64,000 nucleotides of DNA from JANQIO01 sp965229625 (GCA_965229625.1 CBDDJJ010000002.1:1302001-1366000); one strand, 5' to 3'; shown: positions 26,563-35,508, numbered from the stretch's first letter. Program-made: numbers and translations. The notes: generated by a model from the letters alone, not told the origin.

Positions 26563-27663
26563 TCAGACCCGCTCGTTGACGCCCACCATCTTGGTGCTGG
26601 CCCTGAACGGCAGACCCTCCTCCTGGCCTGGTAACAGCGGCAGCGTGTCACACTCCCAGAGCGGCGCCCAGCAACCGTGCTGCTCCAACAGGCGCTTCGC
26701 CTCAGCGCGGGCAGGCTCCGGGAGATGCTCGAAATGTCTGCGCAATTCTGCCAGACACCAGACCCGGTAGCGCGAGTAACGGGCGCCACGGTAAGCGACG
26801 CCTCCGAGCTCAACATCGAAGCGCTGCTGGCCGGCCGACACCGCCGAGGCGTTAGCATTCAGGTAGGGCAGGTATTCGCGGCCTATCGCCTGTAACAGGG
26901 GTTGCAGGTCCTCCGGCAGCGAGGCGGGTGACTCGCCCTTGCAACCAGCGAGGCGAGTATTCCACAGCCGCGCCACCCACTCCAGCACCGCCGGCGCCCG
27001 CTGGCGGATGATCTCAAGCGGTACGGGGTCGAGGGCAAAGTGCCTGAAGAACGGCCCGGAGAAGCCGATATCCGCCAGCGTCGGCCGCTGCCCCAGCAGG
27101 AAAGGGCGGCGTCTGAAAATTCCCTCGAGCTGATCCAGCAGCGCCAGGAAAATCGCCTCTACACCGGCCACGTTATCCGCGGTAATGCCGTCACCGCGGG
27201 TATAGCCACTGCGCTGTCGATGGCGCATGAAGGCGCGCTTGAGTGCGCCGGGAACCGGCACGCGACCGAGGTGCTCGTCCACCAGGTGGCGGCTGGCAAA
27301 GTGGGCACCCTCGCTGTAGTGCCAGCGGTAGTGCATGGCCGGGCGCCAGAGCCATTCGTCGGCATAGTCTTCCAGCAGGTAGCAAACAAAGGCGAGCAGC
27401 GGGTCTTCCGGCAACAGCGCGGGCGTTGGCATCTCACCTTCAAACCACTGGATGATGCTGGTGGAGTCGGTGAGCCAGCGCCCGTCCGGTAGTTGCACCA
27501 CCGGCATCTGGTACACCCCGAGGTCGCTCTCTATGCGCCTGGCATCACCAGGAAACTGCATGGCATGAAGCTGGTAATCCAGGCCCTTTACCCGGAAGTA
27601 GTTCTCGAGCTTGCCCGTGAAGTAGGAAATGTTGGAGCCGTACAGCGCCAGTGGTGAACTCAT
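26563..27663 (-). CDS. Glutathione S-transferase-like protein, long form
   Basis: At 366 residues this is much longer than a canonical GST (about 200-220). The N-terminal thioredoxin-like domain is visible (LALYGSNISYFTGKLENYF, then MPVVQLPDGRWLTDSTSIIQW), followed by an alpha-helical C-terminal domain containing the GST hallmark FLLGQRPTLADIGFSGPFF. About 100 further residues form an extra C-terminal region. The start ATG overlaps the stop of the preceding gene (ATGA), so both are co-translated. Substrate unknown. Confidence 0.85.
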   Translation of the reverse strand: MSSPLALYGSNISYFTGKLENYFRVKGLDYQLHAMQFPGDARRIESDLGVYQMPVVQLPDGRWLTDSTSIIQWFEGEMPTPALLPEDPLLAFVCYLLEDYADEWLWRPAMHYRWHYSEGAHFASRHLVDEHLGRVPVPGALKRAFMRHRQRSGYTRGDGITADNVAGVEAIFLALLDQLEGIFRRRPFLLGQRPTLADIGFSGPFFRHFALDPVPLEIIRQRAPAVLEWVARLWNTRLAGCKGESPASLPEDLQPLLQAIGREYLPYLNANASAVSAGQQRFDVELGGVAYRGARYSRYRVWCLAELRRHFEHLPEPARAEAKRLLEQHGCWAPLWECDTLPLLPGQEEGLPFRASTKMVGVNERV

Positions 27664-28691
27664 ACGGGGGGTGCCAGCAGCGGTTCACAACCGGTGCCCG
27701 CCAGATAGCCGTCGACGCGTGCCCGGTCCCCATCCGACAGGTCCTGGTACTGTTCACGAATCCAGTTGAGGCACTTGCCCTGGTAGGGAAAGGTTTGCTG
27801 CTCCCAGGGAGCGCCATCGATTTCTGCTCGCCAGGTTTTCTCTCCCGCCTGCAGCGCTGCAGCATTGGCGAGCAGCGCCGGCGTATATACCCTGCCCACT
27901 TCGCAGAGCAGCCCGCGCAGGGCATCGCCGAAGTGCCAGCCGTCGTCAAGCGGGGCCCAGCCGCTAAGGTCCTCCATGCGGTCGACCCAGGCCACGGTGC
28001 GGGGCGACACCTGGTGGGCGATGGCCCGCGGCGTGGGATCAAATCCCACCAGTTGGGTGAGTTGTCCGTAGAGCGCAAAATCACCCGCCCCGGGACGCTG
28101 CCCGAGCAGGAAAGGCTGCTCGGCAAGCAAGGCCTGCATGGCTGCCAGGAAGCGCCGATAGCTGGCATCGATGACCGGTGCCGTGGTGTCATTGGAGCCC
28201 ACCACATAGAGCCTGCCAACCTGCCGCTCGGCGAAGGCCTTCGCTGCCGCACTGTGCACATCGTCGGGCAGCGTGACGTCCATGGCCAGCGGCAGGAGGG
28301 TGCCCGCGTTGTCAGCGTCAGCCTGCGGGTACCAGCGGTAGTGGAACATGTACTTCGTGCACCACTCGTCACCGAAATCCTCCAGCAGGTAATCGATGAA
28401 CGCCAGGGCCGGGTCGTCAGGCAGCACCGACCGCCCCAGGTGGCTCGACTCCAGCCGGCGGATGATAGGCGTGGAATCACAGCGTGCCACGATCTGGCCA
28501 TCTTCCTCGAACAAGTAGGTCGGCTGCAGGGTTGGGCGCGGCGCTTCGATGCCCAGCTCCGCCAATACCTCCGCAGGCTGGCCCCAGGTGATCTGGTAGG
28601 GGATCTGGCGGTAGCGCATCAGTGCCAGCATCTTGCGGGTGTAGGGTGATGCGGCGACCCCGATCAGGCGTAGCGCTGCGGTATTGGTCAT
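27660..28691 (-). CDS. Glutathione S-transferase-like protein, long form (paralogue)
   Basis: ATG at 28691 gives 343 residues; the upstream extension to 28793 overlaps the neighbouring gene. Same architecture as the next gene: thioredoxin-like N-domain (LIGVAASPYTRKMLALMRYR, ARCDSTPIIRRLE), helical domain with FLLGQRPGAGDFALYGQL, and an extra C-terminal part. Shared phrases such as LAFVCYLLEDYADEW / LAFIDYLLEDFGDEW show that the two are related and probably arose by duplication; they may form a heterodimer. First gene of the run leading to the PhyH dioxygenase. Confidence 0.85.
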   Translation of the reverse strand: MTNTAALRLIGVAASPYTRKMLALMRYRQIPYQITWGQPAEVLAELGIEAPRPTLQPTYLFEEDGQIVARCDSTPIIRRLESSHLGRSVLPDDPALAFIDYLLEDFGDEWCTKYMFHYRWYPQADADNAGTLLPLAMDVTLPDDVHSAAAKAFAERQVGRLYVVGSNDTTAPVIDASYRRFLAAMQALLAEQPFLLGQRPGAGDFALYGQLTQLVGFDPTPRAIAHQVSPRTVAWVDRMEDLSGWAPLDDGWHFGDALRGLLCEVGRVYTPALLANAAALQAGEKTWRAEIDGAPWEQQTFPYQGKCLNWIREQYQDLSDGDRARVDGYLAGTGCEPLLAPPV

Positions 28692-28756
28692 CGATTGTCT
28701 TACCTGGCGGAGGCGGGGACTTAGTATGCCATGCCCGGTAGCTGCCGGTAGTGCCG

Positions 28757-29218
28757 CTAATCCGGCAGGAAGATGCCATGCTCCCGGTACCAACGCCGAT
28801 CCAGCTGCCAGCGCACCCGGTCAACATCCGGCTCCGCCAGCACCAGGGCTTCGGCTTCCACCTGCACCTCGGCCAGCGCCTGCTGCGCCGCCATCATATC
28901 CGGGTGCAGCACATCCTTGTCGTTGAGGGAGGCATCCAGTACCCGCAGGAAGTGCATGGGGCCCATCTCCGGTGAGCGCGGGCTGGTGACGACGGCCACG
29001 CCGTTCTCCAGCGACAGCACCCGGAATCGATAGGGGTAGTCGACCAGCACCGGCGCGCTGGCCAGTCGGTCATTGATCGCCACCACGCGCTCGTCCTGCT
29101 GCAGCATGAAGTAGGCAATACCACCGACCAACAGTAGCGCCAGGCCCACCAGGTAGCGTTTTACAAAGGGATCCAGCCCAGGCGGTGGTGCATTCTGGTC
29201 AACGGGGTCTTCGCGCAC
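28757..29218 (-). CDS. Single-pass membrane protein, unknown
   Basis: GTG at 29218, six bases after GAGGAG, gives 153 residues. A Pro-rich N-terminal tail (QNAPPPGLDPFVKRY) precedes one membrane helix (LVGLALLLVGGIAYFML, about 24-40), then a soluble domain of about 110 residues with RFRVLSLENGVAVVTSPRS. By the positive-inside rule the C-terminal domain is probably periplasmic. No family recognised. It is separated by only 65 bases from the GST gene start and might be in the same transcript. Confidence 0.7.
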   Translation of the reverse strand: MREDPVDQNAPPPGLDPFVKRYLVGLALLLVGGIAYFMLQQDERVVAINDRLASAPVLVDYPYRFRVLSLENGVAVVTSPRSPEMGPMHFLRVLDASLNDKDVLHPDMMAAQQALAEVQVEAEALVLAEPDVDRVRWQLDRRWYREHGIFLPD

Positions 29219-29337
29219 AGTGTTCTCCTCGCGTAGTCCCCACCAGTGTAGCGGCCTGAATGTGAATATGCCCAAGCGCTACTGCGGCCTCCGCGGATAC
29301 GGTATCCTGCCGTCAGACCATTGAACTCGCGGTACCC

Positions 29338-30654
29338 ATGCAACAGCCCCGAAGAGTGCTGATAACAGCGGCGTTTGTGCTGCTGAGTGCCTGTAAGCAC
29401 CCACTGGAAATCGAAGGCCAGGGCGACATAATCGAAACCGCTCGCGGCGTGCGCGGCTGCTCCCTGGAAGAATTCCAGGCCGGCGTCGGTCGCTGCAGCA
29501 GCAATGCTGTGGCCGGAGACGAGGACGTCACCTACCGCGCCCTGCCCCGCCCGGGCTGGCGCTTTTCTCACTGGGGCAGCGCTTGCGCGCAGGATTCCCC
29601 AGGCGACGATTGCCAGCTCAGCTATTCCCAGTCGCTGGCAGATTTCTGGGACGAGAACTTCCCGGGGCAGGACTGGCCGGCCCTGCGCGCCGTGTTCGTG
29701 CAGGATGGTGACACCCTGTCCGGCACGCGCTACACCGCCTCACAGTTTGGCGGCATCGGTGGCAGCTCCTATGCAGCGTTGCTGGATGCCCAGTTCGACA
29801 CCCGCAATCGCTGGCGTTTCACCACCCAGCAGGCCACCCGGCCAGAACTGCTGATCAGTCGCCGGGAGTACCTCTATGATCGTCCCGGCAGGGGACTGGT
29901 ACGCAGCGGCATCAGCTCGCTCGTTGAGGCGGGCGCGGCCACCCGTAGCTTTGACCTGGTGACGCTGGCGGATACCGACGGCGACGATACCTCGGTGACC
30001 TACTACATGCCCAAGCGGAGTGAAACCAACCCCAATAGTTTTGTCGGCAGCTGGTACTGCGGCCATATCAGCACCCGCGTCGGGCCGCGCCGCCAGGGCG
30101 GCTATGCGCGATTCTTCAGTGCTGAATTCGGCAGCAGCGGCAGCGGTGCCCTTAGCATCATTGCCGATCGCTGGAATGAGCAAGGCAGCACCGCCATTGG
30201 CTACAGCCTGTTCGAGGATGGCACCGCACGTATCAACTACCTGGGCCTGCAGCTCACCGGCAGCATCTCGGCAGATGGCAATGTGTTCGTCGGCTCGGAA
30301 ATTGCCAGCGATGCCCGCGGTGTCGGCGCCTGTGTACGTACCTCCAGCAACAACACATTGAACAGCGTGGCCGGCACCTTCTACGGCACCTATATCACGA
30401 TCACCTCACCGCTGTTTACAGCGGTAACACAGCGCGATTTTACCCGCGCCGGCAGCGGCGACCTGACCGTGCGCCGTGACTCCCTTGGCGGTCGCAACAA
30501 TCGCTTCGGGGATTATGTACTGGTGGGTTTCAGCGGCCAGCTCCAGACCGGCACCCGTGAAGGCGCAATATCTCCAGACGGGCAGGTAGCGTTCCTGATC
30601 GATGTGCGCGAACGCGAGCTGCCGAGCTTTTCCCTGTACATTCGGCAAAACTGA
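29338..30654 (+). CDS. Lipoprotein, third member of the shared-module family
   Basis: The 438-residue prolipoprotein has lipobox LLSAC (Cys19). Residues 19-125 follow the same plan as the proteins at 4971 and 7444: Cys-Lys after lipidation, IEGQGDI in place of VPEGG, cysteine pairs (GCSLEEF, GRCSS), ALPRPGWRFSHWGS matching FTAVPNEGWEFRGW, and two more Cys. The remaining 300 residues are beta-rich with a repeated FVGSWYCGHIS / VAGTFYGTYIT theme, probably a barrel or sandwich. Function unknown; likely surface-exposed. No close operon partner. Confidence 0.75.
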   Translation: MQQPRRVLITAAFVLLSACKHPLEIEGQGDIIETARGVRGCSLEEFQAGVGRCSSNAVAGDEDVTYRALPRPGWRFSHWGSACAQDSPGDDCQLSYSQSLADFWDENFPGQDWPALRAVFVQDGDTLSGTRYTASQFGGIGGSSYAALLDAQFDTRNRWRFTTQQATRPELLISRREYLYDRPGRGLVRSGISSLVEAGAATRSFDLVTLADTDGDDTSVTYYMPKRSETNPNSFVGSWYCGHISTRVGPRRQGGYARFFSAEFGSSGSGALSIIADRWNEQGSTAIGYSLFEDGTARINYLGLQLTGSISADGNVFVGSEIASDARGVGACVRTSSNNTLNSVAGTFYGTYITITSPLFTAVTQRDFTRAGSGDLTVRRDSLGGRNNRFGDYVLVGFSGQLQTGTREGAISPDGQVAFLIDVRERELPSFSLYIRQN

Positions 30655-30843
30655 CACCCCCATCCGGCCCACTGGAACTCTCCACCAGAGCCCCTCTCAC
30701 TCCGGCAAGAAATTCGTCATACTAGGGCGACAGAAACCCTATTTTCGTATCATGTAAGCACGCGCCTCGCCTGCCCGGGTGATTCCTGTGGCAAAGCGGC
30801 GGTGAAGGCGTAACACTGGGCATGCACAGCACTGGAAACCGAC

Positions 30844-33345
30844 ATGGCAGATAGCTCCGTCGCGTACAACGTGGTGATCAATGGCATCCTTCCGGGACAA
30901 AAAACCGGCGAGGTGGCGAAAGCCGTTGCGCCACTGCTAGGCATCCATTCGGATGAGGCGCTGATGTTGTTTAACGGCGTGGCCCACACCGTGCTGCAAC
31001 GCGCGGACCTGTCAGCGGCCGCCAGCTTCCAGGCCCAGCTCAAGAACATCGGCATCGATGCCTCCACGGCCGTGTACGAAGACAGGACACCTGGCAGAAC
31101 TGCGCCCGTCGATGAAACGGCCCAGCAAGCGGAGGAACCCGAACCGGTCCCCACTCCAGCTGAGCAGGAGCAACTGGAGCAACCTGAACAGGCAGAGAAG
31201 CTTGAGCCAGCCGATCAGCCTGAACAGGCAGAGAAGGCTGAACTGGTTGAGCAGCCCGAGGAGCATCAGCCCGAACAGGCAGAGCAGCCCGAAGAGGTCA
31301 AACCGGTCGAGCAGCTTGAACTAGTAGAGCACGTCGAGCCGATCGAGCAGGCTGAACAGGTCGATCAATCCGAAGAGGAACAGCCCGAACAGGCGGGGCA
31401 GCCCGAGGAGGTCGAGCCGGTCGCGCAGCCTGAACCAGCAGAGCAGGCGGGGCAGCCTGAGCAGACCAAGCAGGCTGAACAGGTCGAGCAATCCGAAGAA
31501 GAACAGCCCGAACAAGCGGGGCAGCCCGAGGAGATCGAGCAGGTCGAGCAGCCTGAACCAGCGGAACAGGCGGCGCAGCCTGAGCAGATCGAGCAGGCTG
31601 AACAGGTGGAGCAACCCGAGGCGCACCAGCCCGAACAGGCGGGACAGCTCGAGGAGATTGAGCCGGTCGATCAGCCTGAACCAGTAGCGCAGGCAGCTCA
31701 GCTTGAGCAGGTCGAGCAGGTCGAGCAGGTCGAGCAGGTCGAGCAGGTCGAGCAGGTCGAGCAGGTCGAGCAGGTCGAGCAGGTCGAGCAGGTCGAGCAG
31801 GTCGAGCAGGTCGAGCAGGTCGAGCAGGTCGAGCAGGTCGAGCAGGTCGAGCAGGTCGAGCAGGTCGAGCAGGTCGAGCAGGTCGAGCAGGTCGAGCAGG
31901 TCGAGCAGGTCGAGCAGGTCGAGCAGGTCGAGCAGGTCGAGCAGGTCGAGCAGGTCGAGCAGGTCGAGCAGGTCGAGCAGGTCGAGCAGGTCGAGCAGGT
32001 CGAGGATATGTCGGCCGAGCCGGAGATCAAGCCCGAATCACTGATGGCCGAGTTCGACGAGATGGAGGACATCGTTGCCGAGCTGGAAGCGATGCCACTG
32101 GCGGAGGAACCCCCGGCACCGGAGGAGCCGGCAACCACCCCACCGGCTGAGCTCGACATCGAATTCCGCGAACCGCTGCCGGACACAGCGGCCGCAGAAC
32201 CTGCTATCGAAGAAGCCCCTGAACCGATCGATGACATCCCGGAAGCCGACCTCGAAGCCGAGCCGGCGCCGAGCGCGCTGGATGACGATATGGATCTCGA
32301 TGCCTTGTTCGGTGAAGAGGATGCGCCCGCAGCAGACGCACCGACGCCCGAGCCTCCACCTGCCCGGGAACCGGAAGTGCCGACACTGTCGATGATGGAA
32401 GAGCCAGAGACCTCGGAGCCGCCGACAGCGGAAGAGGCGGTGGTCACCGAGGCGATTACTGCGGTTGATATCGGCGTAGCCGCCGCACAGGGCCTGGATT
32501 CGACGTCCCAGCCGTATGTGGAGCCCGGGTCGAACATGCTCTGTCCGGAATGCTATACGTTGCAGCCACGTTCAGACCATTGTCCCGGCTGCGGTGCAGA
32601 TCTCACCGCGTACCACAAGAAGGCCGCAAAAACGCGTCGGCCAAGGCGCCGGCCGCAGCTACCCACTGCTGCTATTGCCTCCGGCGCCGTGGCCGGTATT
32701 GCTGGCGCCGGCCTGTGGATATTGCTCATGCACTTCGCGCCCTTTGATGCGGGCGTTTTCGCCTGGTTCAGCGGCGCACTGGTCGGCCTCAGCTGTGGGC
32801 TCAAGGGTGGGCGCGGCTCGCAATCGGCTGGCGCATGCGCAGCAATGGCAGCACTGATTATTGTTGGCGGCGCCTTCCTGTTGCCGAAACAGGAAGTTCA
32901 GGAACTCCCCCCGCCGCCCCAGCCGGACCCCGCGGAAATCTGGTCGGATGAAAAGGCTCGCGAGTGGTACAAGCAGGCAGTGGATGATGCCGAGTTGTTT
33001 ATGACTACCGACGGCTCTCCGCGCAAGCTGCGCGAATTCATGGTTCAGCGTAAGTACACCCTGGCTGCCACGCCGGAGCAGGTGCCGGAGTCCGACCTGC
33101 GCTACTTCTATGATGTGGATGCGGTGGATCTCAGCTGGATCGTGGAGAACCAGCCCGACCTGGCGGACTGGAGCCAGCGCATGAAGGGGCACCTCAGCGG
33201 CAGGCAGCGGGCCAGCCTCGGGGTCTCCGCGCCGCCCATCAGGCCGCCGCCACCGGTTATCAGTACGCTACAGCTCATCTTTATGCTGGCCGGTGTGGCT
33301 ACTGCTTACGGCCTGGGCTATCCAGGACTTACCCGCCGGACCTGA
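30844..33345 (+). CDS. Membrane zinc-ribbon protein with VEQ tandem array
   Basis: The 833-residue product has five parts. Residues 1-75 resemble the ribosomal L7/L12 C-terminal fold (EVAKAVAPLLGIHSDEALML). Residues 80-390 are Glu/Gln/Pro-rich, with four 38-41-residue repeats followed by 32 perfect Val-Glu-Gln triplets (290 onward). An acidic linker runs to about 560. A zinc ribbon follows (Cys567, Cys570, Cys580, Cys583). Two or three membrane helices (about 610-690) precede a soluble tail and a last hydrophobic stretch near the C-terminus. Seen: all of these. Inferred: the extended cytoplasmic arm acts as spacer or scaffold. Function unknown. Confidence 0.8.
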   Translation: MADSSVAYNVVINGILPGQKTGEVAKAVAPLLGIHSDEALMLFNGVAHTVLQRADLSAAASFQAQLKNIGIDASTAVYEDRTPGRTAPVDETAQQAEEPEPVPTPAEQEQLEQPEQAEKLEPADQPEQAEKAELVEQPEEHQPEQAEQPEEVKPVEQLELVEHVEPIEQAEQVDQSEEEQPEQAGQPEEVEPVAQPEPAEQAGQPEQTKQAEQVEQSEEEQPEQAGQPEEIEQVEQPEPAEQAAQPEQIEQAEQVEQPEAHQPEQAGQLEEIEPVDQPEPVAQAAQLEQVEQVEQVEQVEQVEQVEQVEQVEQVEQVEQVEQVEQVEQVEQVEQVEQVEQVEQVEQVEQVEQVEQVEQVEQVEQVEQVEQVEQVEQVEQVEQVEQVEDMSAEPEIKPESLMAEFDEMEDIVAELEAMPLAEEPPAPEEPATTPPAELDIEFREPLPDTAAAEPAIEEAPEPIDDIPEADLEAEPAPSALDDDMDLDALFGEEDAPAADAPTPEPPPAREPEVPTLSMMEEPETSEPPTAEEAVVTEAITAVDIGVAAAQGLDSTSQPYVEPGSNMLCPECYTLQPRSDHCPGCGADLTAYHKKAAKTRRPRRRPQLPTAAIASGAVAGIAGAGLWILLMHFAPFDAGVFAWFSGALVGLSCGLKGGRGSQSAGACAAMAALIIVGGAFLLPKQEVQELPPPPQPDPAEIWSDEKAREWYKQAVDDAELFMTTDGSPRKLREFMVQRKYTLAATPEQVPESDLRYFYDVDAVDLSWIVENQPDLADWSQRMKGHLSGRQRASLGVSAPPIRPPPPVISTLQLIFMLAGVATAYGLGYPGLTRRT
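31255..31737. repeat. Higher-order repeats of 114-123 bp within the Glu/Gln-rich gene
   Basis: Four successive units at 31255-31368 (38 codons), 31369-31491, 31492-31614 and 31615-31737 (41 codons each) share the pattern (S/P)E..QPEQAGQPEE.E.V.QPEP, ending QAEQVEQ. The second and third are nearly identical. The fourth runs into the 9-bp array. Confidence 0.7.
31711..32004. repeat. 9-bp minisatellite, 32 perfect copies of GTCGAGCAG
   Basis: GTCGAGCAG is repeated 32 times without a mismatch from 31711 to 31998, followed by a partial GTCGAG. It is in frame, encoding Val-Glu-Gln, so copy-number change by whole units keeps the protein in frame. Perfect identity implies recent slippage expansion or homogenisation. 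Confidence 0.95.
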
Positions 33346-33482
33346 TACCAGGGGCCGGAGAAACCAGCCGGGCTTGCCCCTGGTCTGATAGTCTGTGGCA
33401 TCCACGGAAGCCGGCCCATCCTGGGCCCGGCACCTGTTTCCGGAGGCATTTGCCTGCCGGTGCAGGTACGCTGATAAGTGCT

Positions 33483-34313
33483 ATGAATCGACAGTTTGAT
33501 CTCGGCGCTGTAACGCCTGCGCGCTACTTCTTCGGCATCGCGGTGGTGGTGGGCCTGATGCTTGGCTTCGCGACCGGCGATGATGAGGCACCACTGACAC
33601 CGCGTCTCCTGCTGTGGCAGTTACAGGCAGTGGGGATAATGGCCGCGATGGTGCTGATGCAGGTCCAGCTTCTGCGCTGGCGCTGGTTCGAGCGGAGAAA
33701 TCCCTGGCTTCAACTTGCCATCTCGGGCGTCGTGGGCTCGCTACTGTTTGCGCCCGCCGGCACGATGCTGGATGTCTGGCTCGGGCAGGAAGACCTGTCT
33801 CAGCATGGAATGTGGATAGATATACTGGACGAGTTTGCTGGTGTGGCGCCCCCCGCCATGGTGCTCTGGGTGGCCATCAATACACCGTGGATTTTTGGCC
33901 TCAAGCTCGAGCGCATTGAGCAGCCAACGCTTGCTGTTGACGCGGCCGGAACACAAAGCGACCTGGAGCAGGACCGGGACGTTCACGAGGCACACAATCC
34001 CGACTTTTTTGAGCTGTTGCCAAAAGAAGTGCACGGCCGGGTGCAGTACCTGCAGGCGGAGCTGCACTACATCAGCGTTGTCACCGACACCGGCCGCGCG
34101 TTAATACTCTACAACCTCAGGGATGCCATCGATGAAATGGAGGCCAACGGCGTCGCTGGCTTCCAGTGCCACCGCTCCTATTGGGTTGCCGCGGCAAGCG
34201 CGCTGGAGTTTCGGCGCGTTGGCCGCCAGGGCGAGCTGCGGCTGGCCAACGGGGACACGGTCCCCGTAAGCCGCCGCAACATGGAGCAGGTAGCTACCCG
34301 CCTCGGAGCTTAA
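33483..34313 (+). CDS. Membrane-anchored LytTR-domain regulator
   Basis: The ATG at 33483 gives 276 residues; a TTG at 33450 is possible but its GGAGG is too close. Four hydrophobic helices (about 15-140, e.g. YFFGIAVVVGLMLGF, LLWQLQAVGIMAAMVLMQ) are followed by a cytoplasmic LytTR DNA-binding domain (about 175-275: ELLPKEVHGRVQYLQAELHYISV, CHRSYWVAAASALEF, GDTVPVSRR). Such proteins are one-component transcription regulators responding at the membrane. No partner kinase is adjacent; the signal is unknown. Confidence 0.85.
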   Translation: MNRQFDLGAVTPARYFFGIAVVVGLMLGFATGDDEAPLTPRLLLWQLQAVGIMAAMVLMQVQLLRWRWFERRNPWLQLAISGVVGSLLFAPAGTMLDVWLGQEDLSQHGMWIDILDEFAGVAPPAMVLWVAINTPWIFGLKLERIEQPTLAVDAAGTQSDLEQDRDVHEAHNPDFFELLPKEVHGRVQYLQAELHYISVVTDTGRALILYNLRDAIDEMEANGVAGFQCHRSYWVAAASALEFRRVGRQGELRLANGDTVPVSRRNMEQVATRLGA

Positions 34314-34327
34314 GCCGAGGTCAAGCA

Positions 34328-34975
34328 TCAGGCCGCCAAACCCGCAGCAGTAGCCTGCATGGGTACGAAACCCGGCAGGCCCTCAACCCGGCGCAGCCAG
34401 GCACGCACATTGGCATAGGCAGACAGGTCAACGCCGCCTTCCGGTGCATGGGCGATGTAGGCGTAGTTGGCGACATCAGCGATGGTCGGGCGCGCACCTA
34501 CCAGCCAGTCACGACTTTCGAGATGTGCATCCAGCGTCGCCAGCACGGTGTGGGCTATTTCGATGGCATGCTGGTGGTCGAGGCCGGCGCCGAATACTGT
34601 TACCAACCGTGCGGAAGCCGGTCCGCTGGCAACGGGGCCAGCAGCTACACTCAGGAAGCGCTGCACCTGGGCCGCCACTTTCGAGTCCGTCGGCAGCCAG
34701 CTGCGGCTGGCGTCATACTGGCTGGCCAGGTAAACCAGGATCGCGTTGGAATCCGAGACGATGGTGTCGCCGTCTTCCAGCACCGGCACCTGGCCGAAGC
34801 GGTTCATGGCCAGGAACTCCGGCTGTTTGTGGGCGCCGCTCAGCAGGTCCACGTCCACCAGTTCGGCGTCGAGGTTGAGGATCGACAGGAACAGCTCGAC
34901 CCGGTGGCTATGGCCCGACAGGGCGTGACGGTACAGCTTGATAGAGTTGGTTCCGGTTGCTTGTGTAGTACTCAT
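34328..34975 (-). CDS. Glutathione S-transferase
   Basis: The 215-residue protein has canonical GST length. The N-terminal thioredoxin fold (KLYRHALSGHSHRVELFLSIL) has the Ser-rich active-site region, the cis-Pro motif GQVPVLEDGD and the glutathione-contacting DSNAILVYLA. The helical domain ends with WLVGARPTIADVANYAYI. It conjugates glutathione to electrophiles. It lies 30 bases downstream of the NTF2-like gene and probably forms an operon with it and the PNPOx-reductase gene. Confidence 0.9.
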   Translation of the reverse strand: MSTTQATGTNSIKLYRHALSGHSHRVELFLSILNLDAELVDVDLLSGAHKQPEFLAMNRFGQVPVLEDGDTIVSDSNAILVYLASQYDASRSWLPTDSKVAAQVQRFLSVAAGPVASGPASARLVTVFGAGLDHQHAIEIAHTVLATLDAHLESRDWLVGARPTIADVANYAYIAHAPEGGVDLSAYANVRAWLRRVEGLPGFVPMQATAAGLAA

Positions 34976-35005
34976 GAGGGTGTCCTCCAGTTTGGGTGTT
35001 TCGAG

Positions 35006-35479
35006 TCAAAGGCCCAGTTCACTGAGGCCTGGGTGGTCATCCGGGCGCCGGCCCTGGGGCCAGTGGAACAGTCGCTCGGATTCTTCAATCGGGAGATCGT
35101 TGATGCTGGCGTGGCGCTCACGCATCAGGCCATGCTCATCAAACTCCCAGTTCTCGTTGCCGTAGGCGCGGTACCACTGGCCCGCGGCATCGCGGTACTC
35201 GTAGGCGAAACGCACCGCGATGCGGTTGTCTGCAAATGCCCAGAGTTCCTTGATTAGTCGGTACTCATGCTCGCGCTGCCACTTGCCGTCCAGGAAGGCG
35301 CGAATCTGCTCGCGGCCGCGAGGAAACTCGGCGCGGTTGCGCCAGCGGCTGTCAACCGTATAGGCCAGCGCCACCTTTTCCGGGTCGCGACTGTTCCAGC
35401 CATCTTCGGCCAGCCGGACCTTTTCCATGGCGGTCTCGCGAGTAAACGGCGGCAGTGGTGGGCGTTGTTGTGTCGTCAT
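35006..35479 (-). CDS. NTF2-like (DUF1348-type) protein
   Basis: The 157-residue product matches the nuclear-transport-factor-2-like small proteins: TRETAMEKVRLAEDGWNSRDPEKVALAY (shown here only in part), DSRWRNRAEFPRGREQI, and a conserved RYAYEYRDAAGQW-like stretch with WYRAYGNENWEF. NTF2-like folds form a cone-shaped pocket used by isomerases, dehydratases or binding proteins; the role of this family is not established. It is between the PNPOx-reductase and GST genes in the same direction, 29 bases from the former. Confidence 0.8.
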   Translation of the reverse strand: MTTQQRPPLPPFTRETAMEKVRLAEDGWNSRDPEKVALAYTVDSRWRNRAEFPRGREQIRAFLDGKWQREHEYRLIKELWAFADNRIAVRFAYEYRDAAGQWYRAYGNENWEFDEHGLMRERHASINDLPIEESERLFHWPQGRRPDDHPGLSELGL

Positions 35480-35508
35480 GTCATTGATCCTCAGTGCGGG
35501 TGACGCGT

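Noticed and set aside
31711..32004. Possible CRISPR array
   Set aside because: Unit is only 9 bp with no spacers and lies inside a coding frame.
31698..32537. Long minus-strand frame of 279 codons rich in Ser-Thr-Cys triplets
   Set aside because: It is the complement of the in-frame 9-bp array and acidic linker; there is no ribosome-binding site and the plus-strand gene is well supported.
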